Positions 61,374 to 64,000 of a stretch of 64,000 nucleotides of DNA are shown here, in pieces. Position 1 is the first letter of the stretch. Each line of letters opens with the position of its first letter. Location of the stretch: positions 1,240,001-1,304,000 of the forward strand of contig NZ_CP041692.1 in the NCBI RefSeq assembly GCF_007362775.1. Reading direction: 5' to 3'. The stretch is from Microlunatus elymi (lineage in GTDB: Bacteria; Actinomycetota; Actinomycetes; Propionibacteriales; Propionibacteriaceae). The position numbers and the translations under genes were made by a program. Below the pieces are notes generated by a model. It saw only the letters and a list, made by a program, of their open reading frames with translations, had not been told where the DNA came from and did not search any database.

Positions 61374-63779
61374 ATGTCACCAGGACCCTTGCGATCTCAC
61401 CGCCGGAATGGGGCTCACCGAAATGGGAACCGAGCCGCAAAACTTGCCGCCGTCGCTGCCGCTGTCAGCCTGGCTGTCGCGGGGATGGCCGCGACGTCGA
61501 ACACCGCCGGCGCGGATCCGCTGCCGAAGAAGAGCGCCAACAGCCGCCCGGCCGCCGACACCATCGACATCGGGCCGAAGCTGCGCAAGCAGAGCACAGT
61601 CAGCCTGAGCAAGGCCGAACGAGACAAGTTCGCCGACAGTGCGCCCGCAACGGGTTCGCGGATGAAGAAGCAATCCACTGCCGCAGACGCCGGCACCGGC
61701 GGCATCCCCGTCGGCGGCGAGAAGACCTGGATGATCCTCGACGACGAGAAGGGCGGCTACTCGGCTGCCACCTTCGTGCTCACCGCGCTGGGCAACAACA
61801 TCGAGGTGTGGGTGCAGAAGAATCTCAACTACCCGACCGGCGATTGTCGCAACGACGGCGTACGCAATGTGGTCACCTCGGCCCAGGCGCGGTATCTGGC
61901 CGACGAGTTCGACAACAACATATTGCCGATCCAGTCGCAATTCTTCTCCACCGCGCCGGCTCGCGACGGCAGCCAGCAGGAAGACATCGGTTTCGGTGCC
62001 CCGCTGTGGGATCTGCTCGGCGGCGGCGATCCCAACTACTACGTCGGTGACGGCAACAAGACGATCGCCTTGATCAGCAACGTCCGCGACGCCAATTACT
62101 ACGACCCGACCAGCCCGGACGGCGCCACCTACATCGCCGGCTTCTTCTCGCCGACCTTCAACGAGGCCTTCGATCGCAACGTGATGACGATCGACTCCTA
62201 CGACTGGCTGCACCGCACCGGCGCCAACCCGCCGGACGAGACGCCGGGCGGACTCTGCTCGGCCAAGCAGGCAGCGCGCCCGCACAGCTACGAGGGGACC
62301 TTCGCCCACGAATACCAGCACCTGCTGGAGTATTACCAGGACGGCGCGGAAAGCACCTGGCTGAACGAGGGACTCTCCGACTACGCCCAGACCTTGGTCG
62401 GCTACGTCGACACCACGCTGCCGTACGGGGTCAAGGGCGCCGACAGCCATCTCACCTGCTATCAGGGCTTCCTCGGCTCGGACTCGTTCCCGTACTGCGG
62501 TGCGGAGAATTCCTTGACCCGTTGGGAAGATCAAGGTTCGCCGTCGGTGCTGTCCGACTACGGTGCCGCCTACGCGTTCGTCACGTACTTGGAGAATCAG
62601 TTCGGACGCCAGGCGATCCAGTATCTGCACACCAGTGACAAGCAGGGCTTGTCCTCGCTTCAGGCCTACCTTGATGATCATGCTCCGGGGCTGACCACAA
62701 CCGATGTGCTGCACGACTTCCTGGCCCAGATGGCCTTGGACCGGCTGGTCGACGACGGTGCCAAGGGTCTGACCAAAGATCAAAAGGCGCGCTTCACCGC
62801 TGATCAACTGAGTTCGGCGATCGACTGGTCCTGGACCGGCTCGTACGACTCGCCCGGCGCGCCCACCAACGGTGGCGACTTCGTCCTCGGCATCGCCGAT
62901 CGCCCGGTCAACGGCCGTACCGTCGGCAAGATCAACTTCTCCGGCGCCACGACCTATCAACCGGACCCGCTGGCCTGGACGGTTGACGACAACGCGCTCT
63001 ACAGCGGTGTCGGCAATGAGCTGGACAACACCGCCGTGTACGACGTGAAGGTGCCGGCCGGAGCCCGGACGCTGACCATCTCCACCAAGTACAACATCGA
63101 ACAGGACTGGGACTTCGGGGTCGTTCAGGTCTCCACCGACGGCGGCAAGACCTACCGGACCCTTCCCGGCACCGACACCACCAGTGATCATGATCCGGCC
63201 GCCGAAGGCAGGATCGTTGATCAACTTCCCGGCCTGACCGGACTGTCAGACGGCTACGTGCCGCAGAGCTACGACCTGAGCGGCTATGCCGGCAAGGACG
63301 TGAAGTTGTCGTTCCGCTACTTGACCGATGCGGCCAGCAACGGCAACAACGACGATCCGAGCGGCTGGTGGATCCGTGACGTCAAGATCGGCAACACCGT
63401 GATCACCGACGGCAGCAACACCGACGGGGCCCGCTCGGCAACTGAGATCTCACCGATCCCGGTGGCCGGCTGGAGTCTGCAGGTGGTGGGTTGGAGCCTG
63501 GACGGCAAGACGGTCGCCTACGCCGACCTGAAGGTCGGCAAGGACGGCACCGCCAAGCTCAACAAGGGCCATGCCCAGAAGGTGTTCAAGAAGGTCGACC
63601 GGATCGGGTTCATCGTCACCGCCGACGACCCGACCGAGACCGCCACCAAGTACGCGGCGTACACGCTCAAGATCAACGGCGTCACCCAGGCCGGCGGCGG
63701 CGGTCAGACCGCCACGAGTTCGGACCCGTCGGTGCTGGCCAAGCAACTTCCCAGCTCCCATCGCCGACAGGTCTTCTGA
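61374..63779 (+). CDS. Secreted M6-like zinc metallopeptidase (immune inhibitor A-like)
   Basis: An 801-residue exported protein starting at ATG 61374 behind AGGGGAG. After a signal peptide (AAKLAAVAAAVSLAVAGMAA) and a pro-region comes the catalytic block HEYQH (residues 312-316), with a downstream Glu332 in WLNEGLSDY. This is the HExxH-Glu pattern of metallopeptidases such as M6. Later parts are beta-rich and look like an immune-inhibitor-A-type C-terminal region (DWDFGVVQVSTDGGKTY, DLSGYAGKDVKLSFRYLTDA). Its substrate is unknown. It has 2x Cys pairs that may form disulfides. It is monocistronic, closed by a hairpin terminator. Confidence 0.85.
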   Translation: MSPGPLRSHRRNGAHRNGNRAAKLAAVAAAVSLAVAGMAATSNTAGADPLPKKSANSRPAADTIDIGPKLRKQSTVSLSKAERDKFADSAPATGSRMKKQSTAADAGTGGIPVGGEKTWMILDDEKGGYSAATFVLTALGNNIEVWVQKNLNYPTGDCRNDGVRNVVTSAQARYLADEFDNNILPIQSQFFSTAPARDGSQQEDIGFGAPLWDLLGGGDPNYYVGDGNKTIALISNVRDANYYDPTSPDGATYIAGFFSPTFNEAFDRNVMTIDSYDWLHRTGANPPDETPGGLCSAKQAARPHSYEGTFAHEYQHLLEYYQDGAESTWLNEGLSDYAQTLVGYVDTTLPYGVKGADSHLTCYQGFLGSDSFPYCGAENSLTRWEDQGSPSVLSDYGAAYAFVTYLENQFGRQAIQYLHTSDKQGLSSLQAYLDDHAPGLTTTDVLHDFLAQMALDRLVDDGAKGLTKDQKARFTADQLSSAIDWSWTGSYDSPGAPTNGGDFVLGIADRPVNGRTVGKINFSGATTYQPDPLAWTVDDNALYSGVGNELDNTAVYDVKVPAGARTLTISTKYNIEQDWDFGVVQVSTDGGKTYRTLPGTDTTSDHDPAAEGRIVDQLPGLTGLSDGYVPQSYDLSGYAGKDVKLSFRYLTDAASNGNNDDPSGWWIRDVKIGNTVITDGSNTDGARSATEISPIPVAGWSLQVVGWSLDGKTVAYADLKVGKDGTAKLNKGHAQKVFKKVDRIGFIVTADDPTETATKYAAYTLKINGVTQAGGGGQTATSSDPSVLAKQLPSSHRRQVF

Positions 63780-63814
63780 CACGACGGGACCGACTCGGGA
63801 CGGAACTTGATCTT

Positions 63815-63857
63815 GGTCGCCCGGTGATCGGACACGAGTCATGATCACCGGGCGACC
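63815..63857 (+). terminator. Terminator after the metallopeptidase
   Basis: GGTCGCCCGGTGATC (63815-63829) and GATCACCGGGCGACC (63843-63857) are perfect 15-bp arms around 13 bases. Confidence 0.75.
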
Positions 63858-63871
63858 GGGCGTTATCTGGA

Positions 63872-63877
63872 TACACT
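63872..63877 (+). promoter_or_regulatory. -10 element of the last gene (leaderless)
   Basis: TACACT is followed by 6 bases and the GTG at 63884. No ribosome site is present. Confidence 0.5.
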
Positions 63878-63883
63878 CCTGCT

Positions 63884-64000
63884 GTGTCGATTGACTCCAC
63901 GGCGCGCGGCGAGGCGGACGCGTTGACGACCGGCCGTCTGGCCAAGCTGGCGATTCCCGCCGCTGTGATCGGCGTGCTGTCCGGCGTCAGTCTGGCGCTG
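63884..64000 (+). CDS. Membrane protein, N-terminal fragment (runs off the window)
   Basis: A GTG at 63884 opens a frame of 39 codons to the window edge: VSIDSTARGEADALTTGRLA, then KLAIPAAVIGVLSGVSLAL. The second half is the beginning of a transmembrane helix. A chloride-channel (ClC)-type protein is one possibility from the 'GV--G--LAL' pattern, but the fragment is too short to name. Confidence 0.6.
   Translation, partial: MSIDSTARGEADALTTGRLAKLAIPAAVIGVLSGVSLAL

Overview
The window is GC-rich (roughly two thirds G+C) actinobacterial chromosome. Gene order (rpmG, hadA, hadB, tRNA-Trp, secE, nusG, rplK, rplA, later rplJ and rplL), a deazaflavin-type luciferase-like oxidoreductase, abundant 4-bp start/stop overlaps and apparently leaderless promoters fit Actinomycetota. 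An order such as Propionibacteriales (for example a Microlunatus-like organism) is my inference and is not proven by the sequence.

Layout. (i) 1-8.5 kb: a giant minus-strand Tc-type toxin (TcB and TcC fused, with RHS core and a variable C-terminal toxin part), followed by a small immunity-like gene cut by the window edge. (ii) 8.7-17.7 kb: accessory region with an ArsR-type regulator/ABC exporter pair, then a four-gene minus operon (two overlapping ABC exporters, a phytanoyl-CoA-dioxygenase-like enzyme with a frameshift, an aminoglycoside-phosphotransferase-fold kinase) and a broken acetyltransferase. (iii) 17.9-20.4 kb: DUF4434 protein, ROK kinase (NanK-like) and NanE, a tight amino-sugar operon. 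(iv) 20.5-22.5 kb: a MarR-regulated trio with two NAD(P)-binding proteins and a clear operator. (v) 22.7-27.4 kb: oleA, a fused oleBC and oleD, the long-chain olefin pathway. (vi) 27.4-29.3 kb: alcohol dehydrogenase plus decayed remnants of a rhamnonate dehydratase and an MFS transporter, and a 51-bp tandem repeat. (vii) 29.3-38.1 kb: redox and stress genes (hemerythrin, F420-type oxidoreductase, ferredoxin-reductase-like protein, SDR, PNPOx-like protein, P450, GCS2 ligase, cardiolipin synthase).

(viii) 38.3-51.5 kb: core chromosome with tRNA-Thr, tRNA-Met, rpmG, a CbiX-like chelatase, hadA-hadB-murB, treZ, fadD, aspartate aminotransferase, an MFS exporter, a repeat-rich gap, tRNA-Trp, secE, nusG, rplK, rplA. 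(ix) 51.6-59.2 kb: an 8.6-kb block separating rplA from rplJ, with a secreted GH25 lysozyme, an OppABCD-type peptide importer, a GNAT and a secreted NlpC/P60 hydrolase. (x) 60.1-64 kb: rplJ-rplL, a secreted M6-like metallopeptidase and the start of a membrane protein.

The most interesting points are the Tc BC fusion with its variable tail and candidate immunity partner, the ABC/ABC/dioxygenase/kinase operon, the two separated arrays of 51-bp intergenic repeats sharing a core, a strong excess of TGATCA in the core genes that is nearly absent from the toxin gene, the recurring TANNNT-N(6-9)-start codon arrangement, and mutually exclusive hairpins between rplK and rplA.
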